A DNA stretch of 64,000 nucleotides from Phanerochaete sordida (GCA_019973155.2 BPQB01000046.1:124001-188000), one strand, 5' to 3'. Counted from the stretch's first letter, positions 21,323 through 33,986 are shown. Made by a program: numbers and translations. The notes: generated by a model from the letters alone, not told the origin.

Positions 21323-23243
21323 ATGCTGGCCCTCAAGGCAGCCGCCAAAACCACGCGCACAGCGCATCTTCGCGCAAGACACCCATCTCACCTCTCTGTT
21401 CGCTTCCTCGCCGTCGTCGCCAACGCCCCCATTCCCAGCAAGACCAAGGTATGGGACAGCGTGGAGGAGGCGATCAAGGACGTCAAGTCCGGGGACATTC
21501 TCCTCTCAGGAGGTGCGTTCTCAGCGTCCCCCGCGCGCGCCGCGTCGCTGACTGGTGTCGCTCGCAGGGTTCGGACTGTCGGGCATCCCAGAGACCCTGC
21601 TCGCGGCGATGGGAAAGCGGAAAGACGTGAAGAACCTCATCGCAGTGTCGAACAACGCCGGCGTGGGTGAACTCGGTCTCGGTGCGCACATCGTAGCTCC
21701 TTGGGGCGGCTCGCGCTGACTGTCCTGCAGTCCACTTGATCAAGGCTGGGCAGATTGACCGGCTCATGATCTCATACCTCGGAGGGTATGTACCCGCCAA
21801 AGCGCTGCTCTTACGTAGCCGGCTGATGGGGAAGCTTACAGCAACAAGTTCTTGGAATCGGAATACCTGGCCGGACGTGTCGGCATAGAGCTTGTTCCCC
21901 AGGGCACGCTTAGTCAGCGCATCATGTCTCATGCTGCTGGCATCCCCGCCTTCCTTACCCCGACCGGGGCCAACACTCTCGTCGAGACTGGCGGCATCCC
22001 CATCCAGTTCAACTCGGGCGGCTTCGAGTCTGGCGTGAAGGTCCCAGGACACCCCAAGGAGTTCCAGATCATCAACGGCAGGAAGTACCTCATCGAGCCC
22101 GGCATTCCCGGCGACGTCGCTTTCGTTCACGCCTGGAAAGCCGACACCGTCGGCAACCTCGTCTTCCGCTATGCCTCCAACAACTACAACGGTGCGATGG
22201 CCCGCAACGCCAAGCTGACCATCGTCGAGGCCGAGGAGATTGTGTACGTACCCCTATCCTCTGCAACGCTTTGTCGCCCCGTGTTAAACCGGATGTTTAT
22301 AGTCCCGTCGGTTCTCTCTCCCCCAACGCGATCCACGTCCCCGGTATCTACGTCGACCGCATCGTCAAGGCCACTGCCCCCAAGGAAATCGAAGTCATGG
22401 CTCTTGCCAAGGACGCCAGCTCGCAAACCGCCAAGCCCGATCCCGCCGCCGAGGACGCCCTGGCGCACAAGGACTGGAGGCATCGCATCGCCCGCCGCGC
22501 TGCCCGCGAAATCCACGACGGCTTCTACGTCAACCTCGGTGTCGGTATCCCCACGCTGGTTCCTGAGCACCTCGACCCCAGCGTCAAGGTCTGGCTCGAG
22601 AGCGAGAACGGTATCCTCGGCATGGGCCCGTACCCCACGCGCGAGCAGGTCGACCCCGATATTATCAACGCTGGCAAGGAGACCTGCACTCTGCTCCCCG
22701 GTGCTTCGACTTTCGGTGCGTGCCCTCGAGACTTGGCACTGTACTTTTGCTGACCATCTTGTGCAGATTCCGTCGAGTCGTTCGGCATGATTCGCGGTGG
22801 CCACATTGATGTTACCTGCCTTGGTGTACGTTACGTTGTCTCTGCGTGTCCTTCCGAGTTATGGAGCTGACAGAATCTCGTTTGCCTAGGCCATGGAGGT
22901 CTCCAGCGCGGGCGACATCGCTAACTTCATGATTCCCGGCAAGCTCGTCAAGGGTATCGGTGGCGCTATGGACCTGGTTTCGAACCCTGACCAGACCAAG
23001 GTCATCGCCCTGACACAGCACGTCTCCAAGGACGGCAAGTCGAAGATCGTCCAGCAGTGCTCGCTCCCGCTCACCGGTGCTCGCGCCGTTTCGATGATCG
23101 TCACGGACCTCGCTGCGTTCAGCGTTGACCGCAACGCCGGTGAGATGACTCTTGTCGATGTCGCCGATGGCGTTACACTCGAGGAGCTGAGGGCCAAGAC
23201 CGACGCCACGTTCCACGTCGCGGACAAGGTCGGCACTTTCTAG
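21323..23243 (+). CDS. Succinyl-CoA:3-ketoacid CoA-transferase, paralog 2
   Basis: Seven exons: 21323..21512, 21568..21681, 21731..21785, 21842..22243, 22303..22715, 22767..22825, 22890..23243, giving 528 residues. Presequence-like start ([20 protein letters not shown]). It shares the frame and most residues with paralog 1: [56 protein letters not shown], catalytic [13 protein letters not shown] and [14 protein letters not shown]. The coding sequence looks more strongly C/G-ending at third positions than paralog 1, which suggests higher expression. The first three intron positions match paralog 1 exactly. The later large exon is undivided where paralog 1 has two extra introns. It probably acts in the mitochondrial matrix in ketone-body or propionyl/succinyl-CoA metabolism. 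Confidence 0.94.
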
Positions 23244-23732
23244 GCGTACTCTCTTGTTTTATTGGATATCCGGACACTCGCGCACGTCGTTCTTTCTCGC
23301 AGCATTGTCGTAGATCGTAGCTGTTCAATACCTCAACTGTACTAAGTGCAATAATACTTGTATTTCTAGCGTCGGTGTTCTGTACTGCGCTGTGCCTCAT
23401 CTACCGCCTATTTTACGGAGATACGAGACTGATCGACCCTGCACGAAACGCCTCCGCCGAGCCGCTGAGGCCCAGAGCAGGCACGAAAGCGGGTCGCGTC
23501 AACGGAGCTGCGGCAGCGTTGCCCTCTACCTGTCCTGTAGCCGTCGGTCTGTCGGACTCAGCTCGCTAACCCAGGGGATCGTTGGGCTGCAAAATAATTT
23601 TGGTGACATCGAGAAGCTGATACTGCATCGCCAGCTGCTTCCCGAGCGCGCGCTCCTTGGTGCAAGCACTGTTCGTCCTCTTACCGTTACGACGCCCATC
23701 CTGTCCGGCCTCCACACCCCTCATACCCAGCG
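23244..23732. promoter_or_regulatory. Intergenic before KNR4
   Basis: 489 bp between the CoA-transferase stop and the KNR4 start on the same strand. It should hold the 3' UTR and the KNR4 promoter. Nothing specific is recognised. Confidence 0.4.
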
Positions 23733-25724
23733 ATGAGTTGGTTCACCAATCTTTTCACGACGAACAAGAATACCCGCCAGTCGAGTCGGACAGCGATCTC
23801 CTCCACGCATGAAGCGTTCAGCCTGCCTACCTCGTCGCCCAGGCATCCGCAAGACGGCTTTGCGCCAGGATCACCTTTCACACCCGACCACCCAACATCT
23901 GCCTCCTCAGCGTACTCGTATCCCCCGCAATCACCAACCGGGACATACGACTACCTTCCGACTCCGTAGGTGTTGTCCAAAGCTATACAGGCTTGCTTGA
24001 TCTCTCACTAGACCATCCCCCGATAGTACCAGCGCACGACTGAAGACACCAGGCGTCCCACCAATGCACAGCCCGAGATCTGCATCCATGAGCGCGCCGT
24101 ATCCCCCACTGCAGCTCACATGGAACCGCCTCCGCGCTTGGCTGTCGAATGAGTATCCGGAGCTTGGAGACACGCTGAACTACGGCATCCTTCCTCAAGA
24201 TCTCCAGCAGATAGAGATGGCCCTCGGCAACGCACTACCACAAGCCATCCGAGACTCCTACCTCTGCGCAGACGGGCAGGAAGCAGAATCCGCAGCAGGG
24301 TGCTCAGAAGGCCTCTTTTTCGGCCTGACGCTGCTGCCGCTCGAGGACGTGCTGGAGGAATGGCGGTTCTGGCGCGAGGTCGACGACGACCCGAACACGG
24401 GTGGGAACCCCCGGCTGCGCGAGCGCATGGAGTCAATACCACCGGGCTGGATCCGCCGCGAGTACTCGTCGCGGGGCTGGATCCCGCTCGTGGCGGACAA
24501 GGCCGGCAACTACCTCGGCGTCGACCTCTCGCCCGGCGAGGGCGGCGCGGCGGGCCAGGTCATCGTCTTCGGGCGCGACTTCGACACGAAGGTCGTCATG
24601 TGGCGCGGCGACGGCCCGCACGGCTGGGCGAAGTGGCTCGCGGGCTTCGTGGACGACCTCGAGGGCGGCGACGGCTACGAGCTCGGCGCGACGAACGACA
24701 GCGGGAGCGAGGACTCGGTCGGTTACGAGAACTACTTCTATGATGGGACCGGGCGAGGATCGGGCGACGGCGGAGGGGACGCTGGGACGGGCGGCATGCG
24801 GCTGGCGGGTGAGTACAAGGGGTGGAACGTCTTGGAGGCATGGGCGGACCGCAGCGTGCGGAAGTGGCAGCAGGCAGGTGTCATCCCGACTCCAGACCCC
24901 GAGCAGCAGACCGCGACACCGACGAAACCGAAGGTATGTCGTCACATAGAGTTTGTCCTCGTGTCAAGCGTCTCACAGCCTCCCAGCATGTGGAGCACAT
25001 ATCGGACGACAAGCTCAGGTCGCTCTCCGGCGTGAGCACGGGCGCAGAAGTGCCCATCCCTGTCCTCCCAAGCTCCAGCAAACCGTCAACAAGCTCACAG
25101 CCATTAGATAGCCAGGGGCCTCCCGCACCCTTGCCCACCATCTCGGTCACGAAGCCACCAGCTCCCAAGCCGGTTACGCTGCCGACGCAGGATGATATCG
25201 ACGTCTCCCCATCACGTGTAGACATCGAGGCGGGCGGTATAGACATGCAGGAAGTTGGTGCAGCCCTCCCTGCGGTGACGTCTGCGCCAAAACAGTCATC
25301 GACCGCGAGGGTGGAGCTACCACGAATTGTCTCTCCCATCCCTCCTCCGTCAGCATCCCCATCCCATGGCCCTTCGCGGTCAATGACTCAGTCACCTGAG
25401 CTCATACAGTCCCCAACGACAGCTGTCCCAGAAACAACAGACCTCCTTGCCGATATCCCTCTCTCGAACGATGACGAAGTGTCGCCAGTCGTCGTGACGG
25501 AAGGCCTGACAGGCGACGTCGCCGAGGACTCGCCCGTGCTCGTCAGCAGCGAGGACGAGCACCACGAAACGTCGTCGAATGACGGCGTGCTCGTCTCGGA
25601 CGTCGAACCAGACGCGCCAGAGGTCGTCGAGTCGCACGCGGCGGAGCCTGTTGCGCATGGCAAAAGCGACAGCACCGGCGCGATCCTCGCGGACGCGGAC
25701 GACGCCACAAAGGCGGCCGCGTGA
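23733..25724 (+). CDS. KNR4: KNR4/SMI1 family cell-wall regulator
   Basis: Exons 23733..23965, 24012..24933, 24987..25724 give 630 residues. The first intron is only 46 nt. The start MSWFTNLFTTN and the Pro/Ser-rich N-terminus precede the SMI1/KNR4 domain at about residues 100-290: LTWNRLRAWLSNEYPELGDT, LNYGILPQDLQQIE, EGLFFGLTLLPLEDVLEEW, GWIPLVADKAGNYLGVDL, GQVIVFGRDFDTKVV. The C-terminal third is disordered (Ser/Pro/Glu/Asp). In yeast Knr4 links the Slt2 cell-wall-integrity kinase and calcineurin signalling to glucan synthesis. The central exon is very GC-rich, which creates several long false open frames on both strands. Confidence 0.93.
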
Positions 25725-27118
25725 TGCGCGTGCGCCGGCGTCCTGGGCCTGAGGCATCGTGTCTCGGTATCGTGTGTCGCGTGCACGGGCTCCGCCTTCT
25801 CTCCTAATATTCTATTCCCGCTGCAACTGATGGAACATTTCTGCATGTCCGGCCCCGCAATAATAATCCGCTCTTCATCGCTCCCATGTGGCATTCTTCA
25901 CCGTCTCCCCCTTCCCCGTGTGTAGTCGCATCCGATACCCGTAGCTCCTCTGCCTAGTAGTCATTATCCAACCACACCAGTACGAGCCGTGCCGACGGAC
26001 AGGTACCGCACTGGGCCCGGTGCCCAGCGTACGGACATGGACGTTATCAATAGAGGATCCACAAACTGAGATTGGACTGCAGTGCTCGATAGTCTCGATG
26101 AGCCGGCGGCGAGTTGTGGTGAGATAGGCGTGTTATGGCCGAGCGGAATGCTCGTTGCTGCCAGAACTAGGACGAGGAGAGTACCGTCTCCTAGCGAGGG
26201 TCGCTATCACTGCTAAGCTAGTCTGTGACCGAGACAAGCGGACTTGGTCGTGGCTGGTCGGCGGCCTAGGGAAGTCGTAGAGGTGCACCGCAACACCTTG
26301 TCGGCGGAAGACCACAGTCGACTATATCTACGCCCAAGGTTATAGTGTCGTCGTCGTACAGCCGATCTCGCCGTTCAGAATCGGGCTTTGTACTGTGCTG
26401 ACCAGCCTAGAGGACTGGATAGAGGCTCATAGAAAGATAGTGAAAGGTAGGGACGTCTGCAAAGATTTATTGAATCGGTTTGAGGGTAGATGCACTGACA
26501 TCGTCTATAGCCACAATCGATTTCGATAGATCGATGATTGCCTGTGTGCGAGGTTGGGAACAACGACAAGAGCAAGACAAGTCAAAGAAGGCCGAGCGCG
26601 GTGTAGATGGAGGATCCAGCGGGACATGGAGATCGTGCGTGTTTGCACTTCATGCGCGGATGCGAGGGTGAAGAGAGAGAGAGATTAGGGCATGAGCCAG
26701 CCGTGCCGTGCATATATAAGCCAGCTATCGCGCGCCCGCAGTACCTGCCTGATGAGTCTAGACGGTCAGTGCTCGCCGCTCCATGCACTGCTTTAAGGGA
26801 TTAGCTACCTCCGAGTGAGGAGAAGTGGCAACCGAGCCAATCCTACGGGTACACATCTTGGCTTGCCGAGGGCCCACGCGGACGAGATGTTGCCGCGTCC
26901 AAGCCGTTCGTTACGCCGAGCGGCTCAGGTTTCGGTGCGGTCGTAGCCCGACGGATGTTCACATCGTCGAGTACGAAACGGCAGACCAGCAGGGATAGAC
27001 CCCAGGCAGACAACACAGCATATCCAGCGAACTCCGTCTGAACGGAGAGAAAATGTCCGTCAACTTCAAGCTCGGTGCCAAGAGAACAAGTATACAGAGC
27101 AAACAACTGTCCAGAAAG
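25725..27118. other. 1.4 kb convergent intergenic, no gene found
   Basis: Lies between the stops of KNR4 (+) and the RING gene (-). All open frames are under 90 codons and read as noise. A TATATAA element at about 26712 is followed by no recognisable coding exon, so a non-coding transcript cannot be excluded. No tRNA box or long repeat was noticed. Confidence 0.45.
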
Positions 27119-28815
27119 CTACCCGCCCGGTACGAAAGGCAACCGCTGACCTCCGCTGGAAACGCTCGTAGTACTCCCAGATCTAACCAAGCCAGAGCCA
27201 GAAGAGCCAGCGAAAGTAGACGACGAGGGATCCACGAAGCGTTGACGGCCAGAAGGCGTCGGCGGCAGGAACCGCTGGGTCTGCAGCATGGGAGTAGCCG
27301 CACGGAAGTTCGAGAAGTCGGCACCGGCGGCGTTGCGGTCGTCGGCTGCTGAGGCTGTTCTGAGAAGTTGATGAGTAGCTTGAGCCGGAGGGAGACCTCG
27401 CAGAGCAGCAGATGATGGCATGAAGCTACCCCGCTGCTGGAGTGGTGGACCTTGGCGAGCCGCTCCAGAGAGCCCGAGCGGGATTGAAGGCGGAGGCATT
27501 TGCACACGATCCTCGCGAGGTCGCCGCTGAGGTTGGCTACCAGGTAGTTGCTGAGATGGGCGAAGGAGAGCTGATGGACCCCTTGGTTGGTCCGCGGCAG
27601 TGGGTATATGCGCCTCGTTTTGCACGCTTAGCTGGGATTGTCGGCGTTCTTGTGCCTGCCGTCCGGGGTTTGCTTGACTATATGCGAGGTTTTGTGGAGG
27701 AATCAGCCTTCCTTGACGAGCAGGCGATGGAGCGTAAGCATACTGCCTAAGGAAAAGGGGGAAATCGAAGTTAGCAAGTCCGCTGTCATGCTCGCCAGCA
27801 GCCTACTCTGTGAAGCGTCTTGAACCTGGCCTACTGGCTGATTCTGCGAACGCAGGATCTATGACTTGGGGATGTTGGGTGTGGTTCCAACGAGGCTGTG
27901 GTCCATCATCAGAATGATGTTGTCGAGATGTAAAACCTGGTTGTTGGTGGGTAGGCGGCAGTGTAAGACGATCAGGGCCGACGGGTGTTGCAGCTGAGCG
28001 GGGACTGGAGTTTGCGTGAATACCATCGATGCTCCTGGAGCGCACTTCAGTAGAACAGAGATCAGAGGGCGGATATCCTGTACCTGGATATCTGAAGCAT
28101 TTGTCGCTTGCCGTTACCATTGGGCATACCAGACGGTTCCATGTAATTCTGAGATTGACAAGTCTCATTCTGGACTCCTTCTAGCGCACTTCAGAATGGT
28201 GAGCACAGAGATCGTCATGCAATTGTTAGAGTGATAATACCGTCTTAAATCCTTGTTCTCTTGGATGGCGGGCCTCATCCGCTCGATGAGACTGCGCTGA
28301 TGTGCACACTTTCTTTTGTAGTATCTGACCAGGCTCGCGAGGGATTCAATTTGAAACTGTTGCGTATTATCGCACGGTTAATCAGCTGGGCGGACTAGTA
28401 AGACGGACCCTGGTTGTGAATGCGAGCGTGTCCAGAGCTTGTGGCGCAGAGGAAAACCAGTTGGACATTGGTGGGTCCATCTGGCCGCGAATGGGTCACC
28501 CTGGAAGAGCTGTCGTAAGAGCACTCACATCGCGTTGCAGAGGTGCCACTTGGATATCTCTTTGACCGCACTTTGCACAACTTTGGTCTGTTCCTGGGGC
28601 GAGACGCGTGCTGTTTCAAATGATACACTCGGAGAGCGTACAAAGGGAAACTAACTGAGATGGTTGTTGCATACAACGTGTCCACATTCTGTCACCCAGA
28701 ATGGTACCGGAGGTGGACCACCGTTATCGGGCGTGAAAGAAAGATGACATCGAGAGCAGGTGACATAGTCCCAAAAGTCGAAATCCTGCTGGGGAGCTTG
28801 CTCAAGATTTGACAT
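27119..28815 (-). CDS. ZIP3/HEI10/RNF212-like RING coiled-coil protein
   Basis: Seven exons: 28815..28656, 28593..28529, 28480..28409, 28356..28241, 28188..28130, 28083..27807, 27746..27119, giving 458 residues. The N-terminal RING is of the C3HC3 type: VTCSRCHLSF, then TECGHVVC, then SCAKCGQRDIQVAPL. It is followed by MDPPMSNWFSSAPQALDTL and a coiled coil (ESLASLVRYYKRKCAHQRSL). The last two exons encode a Pro/Gln/Ser-rich tail with RFLPPTPSGRQRFVDPSS. This RING, coiled-coil and Ser-rich layout is that of the crossover-promoting SUMO/ubiquitin E3 ligases Zip3, HEI10 and RNF212, which act on meiotic chromosomes. The assignment is by architecture and motif spacing. It lies divergent to EAF1. 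Confidence 0.8.
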
Positions 28816-29461
28816 GGCCCGCGGCAAGGTACCACGACGTGAAGGGCGCTTGATATAGAGGAGTCTGTGCGAGACGGACACTCCGAACAGAGATGAAGGG
28901 CGCGAGAACGGAGAAGGCAAGAGACAAGTCGCGACTCGAGTCGGCGCGTACGCGCGGGAACCGGGCGCTTGTCCGGGTCACGGGCAGAGTATGGGACTTG
29001 CTCCATGCGCGAAGTAGGTGGAATTGATATTCATGTCGCTCGTGAGCTACGCGCGAGCTCCAAAACCCCCGGGACTGTGGTACACAATATATGCATGAGA
29101 TGAAGACTGGCGATGAGCATGCGCGGTGGGCGTGTGCCGCGGCGGCCGCCATCACGCCGCGGCATACTCCCCGCGTTCGTGCTCCGGCGTCTAGGCCTAA
29201 CCTATACCTTGACCTCCACCACCATCCTCGTCCCGCTCGAGTCTGCTCCCGTTATCATCGAGAAGGCTGCACACGAGGAGGAATTATCTGTGTCATTCCA
29301 TTCCCCTCGATTCGAGATCAAAGTCGCAGCAGCAATATCCCTCCGGCATAGCTGGGCAGCCCGACTGCATCGAACCGCTACCACTGTGCTACACGCCTAC
29401 CTCTTCCCGTGTGGCGCTACCTGCGGACTTTTGATTGAGAAACCAGAACAGAGCTGAAACT
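28816..29461. promoter_or_regulatory. Divergent promoter region RING gene / EAF1
   Basis: 646 bp between divergent starts. A short AT-rich element (ACACAATATATGCATG near 29080) is present. A 114-codon open frame at 29113..29457 has no splice or family support and ends just before the EAF1 ATG, so I treat it as leader or promoter sequence. Confidence 0.4.
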
Positions 29462-32400
29462 ATGTCCGTACCTCAAGACTCTCTCATTGAAGATCGAGTA
29501 GCCCAGTTGCAGTAAGCACATTCTGTCCATGGGTGCCGTCTAACATGTGCCAACAATCAGCGCCTTGTAGGGAGATCCGTCGGCGCAGGAATGAACTGGT
29601 GAAGGAAATGTACATGCTGCTTCAGAAGAGGAGTGAGCATGAAATGAAGCTGGACCCCGAGAACGAGACATTTGATAGCGAAATGGACATCGCCGACTGG
29701 TGAGCACTAGGACAGCTGTTATCGCCTTCTATGCTAATCCCCTGGTCTTGAGTCCTGAGTACAGCCACGTCAAGGACCTTTTGCCTCCACTGTCCGAGCC
29801 CGCCGCGTCACAGGCATCTGGCTCCCGTCGGCCAAGTCCACAGTCAGTCTCTCGCGCAAGCACCAGGGAGCCTTCTCGTGCTGCCTCTCGTGCTAGCTCT
29901 CATATGGGTGAACCGAAGCTACCTCACGAATTTCCCACCTCCGATCCTCCCGTCTCACCACCGACCTCAACTCCTGCAGAACGCGACGCTGATGGCAGCC
30001 AGCCCGAGCCTATGGAAGTGGACGAGGTGGAGCAGCCAAAGTCTACCCCAGATATGCACTTGCCATCTCCTTCACCTGCATTGCAAGCCAGCTCTTCCCC
30101 AAAGCGTCGTTCTCGATCGACTACTGCACCCAAGCAGCCAGACAGGTGGTCAACGCCCAAGTCACGCGTTTCAAAGTCGCGCAGTACATCCGTACAAGAG
30201 CATCAAGAAGTTCCCTCATCTGACGTGGTCGTGGAAGCGATACCTCACCAGCCCGACCCTCAGCCTGCTGCAGCCGTCAATGAGGATGTCGAGGTTGAAC
30301 CGGTCAATGTGGCGCCGAAGACTGAGGACACCTCCGAGGATGTCACGATGAACACGCTGCCATTCAATCCTCCGCTACCCATTGCTCGTATTGCATCGGA
30401 GCATTCCGTATCCGAATATTTCCTGGACGCTAAAGTCGCGCCCGATCTCCCACAGCCCGCATTCGACTTCAAGGACGAGCCAATGGTCAAGATCGAGGAG
30501 GACGAGAAGCCAACCATCGCCCCGGCTCAGACTCTCTACAAACCCATGACATATTCACTTCCGCCGTTGAAGCAACTTCCTCCAGAATTTCATCGCAAAG
30601 GGAAGCAGCGTCAGTCGCGAAAACGGGATAAGGAGAAGAGCGAGGGCAGAGCAACGCAAGAGTGGACACCACTTGGCCTGAACCGATGGTCGGCCATAAT
30701 TCGTGCCAATCCCATCCACAAGAAAGTGGCGAAGTCTGCCAAGTGTCTTAGTACGCGCGAATGGAACGTACGTATATCTCCGGTTCTTTGTCGGTTGCCG
30801 CACACCGACCGGGTTCTAGGTTGCATTCAATGAGCTTAAGCTCGTCAAAGCGTTTGACCGTATCGATGCACTCATCGACGCGGGTCGGTGGAGCTTCAGG
30901 CAGCCGAAGAAGCAAAGAGGCGTCGGAGGTCTCATGAAGACCCACTGGGACTACCTCCTGGATGAGATGGTAAATATTGAACTACACGAATTTATGCGCT
31001 GTTCTAAGATCATTCTCCTAGCGATGGATGCGTACTGACTTCCGCGAAGAGCGCAAGTGGAAGACAGCGTTGGCGTACAGTCTCGCACACGCTGTTGTTG
31101 AATGGCACGAAGCAGGCTCTCTGGAAGAACGTGTTCGTCGCGGCATTTGCGTGCTTTGGAAGCGACCACGCGAGACGGAGATGACGGAGGCTGACGCGCC
31201 TATGAACGGCTCTGGTTCCGGCCTTCACGCGTTTGTGCCGCAGGAAGATCAGGAGCAAGAACAGAGCGGTTCGACGTCCAAGTCGGAGTCGACGCCAAAT
31301 GGCGACAACTCTGATGAAGACTCGGACGAGGAGCAGGAAAGGGAGCAGCAGGACGTCATCGACGCTCTGGATCCTGCCACTGCTCTTCGCGAGGCTGTCG
31401 AAGACTCTGACTTTCAGATTGACAGTCAGCCGTCGCAGTCGCAGGATATTCAGCCTAAGGTCGAAGACCTGGAAGACCGTTCGGCCTTACAGGGGGAAAA
31501 CAGTACAGTGCTCAACGAGAACGGTCATACCGGCATGGTTAATGGTGCTGCCACCGCCCATAACACCGACGTCGCTGGACCGTCAGGCCTCAAAGCAACA
31601 TCTGGTGACCCAGTCCTTGGCTCGCAAGACAGCGAGGTGGTTATTACTTCCACCTCCAAGCCGAAGTCGAAAAGCAGCTTGTATGCGCCACTTCGGGAGC
31701 AAATCATCTTCTCCGAACCTGACGCACTTTTCCTTGACCTCGACGCATTCGACATCGTGCAGGGCATGTCGTCGCTGTCAACCGATGACATGTCCGCCCC
31801 GCCGCAGGCTCCCGACCTCTCCGAGATCTTCCCTGACATGCAGACGTTTGGCCTTCTTGACGTACCGCCCACTACCGGTGCCGATGGCAAGAAGAAGTCT
31901 GGACGAGCCGATAGGGACGATCCGAATAAGAGACCCGAAGACACAACATACATGAAGGTAATGCCTGCGAACGACTTCATGCATTATAAAACCACCCTTC
32001 TTGGGGCGCTGCAACCCGCGAAGCATTGGCATGACGAGGAGTGGCACGACCTCGACGAGACGGCTGTTGTGTCTGACTTCGAAACGGGCTCTACACGCAG
32101 TGCAGATGATTCCATATCATGCTGTGAGCGGATTCTGTCCTTTACTGATAATGTTCCCCGCTCACGGTCACTTGTCAGCTTTGTTCGAAAGCGTGAAATC
32201 ATCACCCTCGTCGACACCCCTCGGGCTGCCCCCACTCAAGGATATCCGCCGGCCATATAGCCAATCGCTCCTCGAGACTAGCCGCAACCCAGCCAGCATG
32301 CAGCGCTCCAACAAGCCGTCCGATCTCGTGTGGTCCCCGCAGGACGACGCCGTGCTTAAGCAGTTGGTGGAGAGGTATCCGAATAACTGGATCCTCATCT

Positions 32401-33778
32401 CGGAGTCATACAATTCGCTGCGCGTCACAACGCCTATCGACCGACGAACGCCGTTCGACTGCTTCGACAGGTGGCGCACGCGCTTCGGTCCGCCTCCTGC
32501 TGAGGATGAGCACCGCCCGCCGCCACAGACGCCGACAACCCAGATGACGACTCGCGGAACTAAGCGGTCGCTGAGCATGAGCGTAGCGCCGGCCGCGAAC
32601 GCGGCCGCAGCGCCGACCGAGTCCAAGAAGAAGCGGCGCCACACTCTCATGTACGACGCCATCCGCAAGGCGGCGAAGAAACGCGAGCAGGCTCAGAAGC
32701 AGAATGGTAGCTATCATCCGTTTCTAGTGTTAGGGTGTTCCTAAGCCTGGAAATAGCGAACAACAGGAAGCCGACGACAATTCACGATACGCACGGGCAG
32801 TACAACAAGATGCCTAAGCTCACTCCTGCGGAGCTGAGCCGCATGAAAGCTGAAGCAGATGCCCGCATAGCCAAGGAGCGTGAAGCGCAAGAGAAGGCAC
32901 GGCAGCAACAGCAGCAACAGCAAAACTCGTACGCTCAACAGCAACAGCAGCAGCATGCGAGAATGCAGCAGCCGAACATGGTTTGTGCTCTGCTCTAATA
33001 TCGTCGCCTGAGTTCATTATGTCAGGCTCAGATGGCGCAGAATCCCGCCATGCGTACACCCAACGGGCACCCTGCAAACCAGGGGATTCCGCATATCCGG
33101 CAGCAGATCAACATCTCAGGGCAGCAAAGGCTATCGAACCCTTTGCTGGGCCAGCCGCGCATAGCATCCTCTCAGGTGATGCAAGCTCAGGCGCAGGCTC
33201 AAGCTCAAGCTCAGGCTCAAGCCCAGGCGCAAGCTCGTGCCCTCGCAGCAGCCCAGGCCGCTCAAGGGCAGCACCCAGGCATCGCGAACAGTCTTGCAGC
33301 GGGTGCTGCTCCAGCACTGACAGCACACCTCACGCCGAACTACAACGTAGGAAGAGCGAACAGCACGTCGCCTGGGCTCCCCCAGCAGTCCCCGCCGATG
33401 GCGCAGGCCGTCGCCGCCACGTCGCCGCGCCCGCCGTCGGCCCAGGCGCTGGCGGGCCTCTCGCCGCAGGTGCAGGCCTCGCTCGCGGCGACGGCGCGCA
33501 ACCCGGCGCTGGCGCACTACTACAACAGCATGCAGGCGCAGCACACGCAGCAGTTCACGCCCGAGCAGCTCCAGCACGCGATGCAGGTGCGGACGCTGCT
33601 CGCCCAGGTATGTCCGGCGCCCCGTTGTGCCTCGCCCCGCGCTCATGCCCGTGTCCGCCAGCAACAAGCCCTGCAGGCGCAGCAGGCAGCACAGCAGCAG
33701 CAGCAGCTCCAGCATCAGGCGCAACAGTCGCCGCAGGCGCAGCAGCAGCAACAAAACGGCGGGTACAACGTCTCGTAG
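29462..33778 (+). CDS. EAF1: EAF1/VID21, NuA4 histone acetyltransferase scaffold (HSA + SANT)
   Basis: Nine exons: 29462..29511, 29571..29699, 29753..30767, 30820..30969, 31022..32123, 32179..32706, 32757..32980, 33026..33607, 33662..33778, giving 1298 residues. The start is MSVPQDSLIEDRVAQLQEIR. A Ser/Pro-rich region precedes the HSA domain (VAFNELKLVKAFDRIDALID, KTHWDYLLDEMRWMRTDF, ERKWKTALAYSLAHAVVEW), which binds actin-related proteins. A SANT/Myb domain follows (PSDLVWSPQDDAVLKQLVER, YPNNWILISESYNS). The tail has basic SKKKRRHTLMYDAIRKAAKK and long Gln/Ala-rich low complexity, ending NGGYNVS. This is the domain order of yeast Eaf1/Vid21, which assembles NuA4. The splice sites all keep frame. 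Confidence 0.92.
32905..33240 (+). repeat. CAG/CAA tracts and Gln-Ala hexanucleotide repeat in EAF1
   Basis: CAG/CAA runs coding for polyglutamine lie at about 32905-32955. An imperfect hexanucleotide array (CAGGCT/CAAGCT/CAGGCG) coding for about ten Gln-Ala pairs lies at about 33181-33238. Such arrays usually vary in length between strains. Confidence 0.8.
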
Positions 33779-33980
33779 GGGCGCCGCCCCCCGTGGTCCT
33801 CGTTTCTATCATCTCGGATTTTCAGCTATCGTAGACACTACTGTATTCGTTCTTAGACTTGCGTTACCCTGTACTTACCCGTCCGTCTCGTATACCATTA
33901 CTTTGTCTCGGCCTGTTCTGGATGACTGCTGGCCCGGCACGAGGTGACGTAGGCCCTCGGAAGCGTGATCGCGCTTGGAG

Positions 33981-33986
33981 TATAAA
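33981..33986 (+). promoter_or_regulatory. TATA box of the small ATPase-inhibitor-like gene
   Basis: TATAAA 52 bp upstream of the ATG at 34038, a usual basidiomycete core-promoter spacing. Assigned from sequence and position only. Confidence 0.55.

Noticed and set aside
24300..24950. Long open frames on both strands within KNR4 (182, 170 and 147 codons)
   Set aside because: They are shadows of the very GC-rich KNR4 exon and show Arg/Ala-rich noise.
31950..31990. Possible intron starting gtaatg in EAF1 exon five
   Set aside because: The open frame continues through it (MKVMPANDFMHYKTTLL), resembling normal coding sequence.
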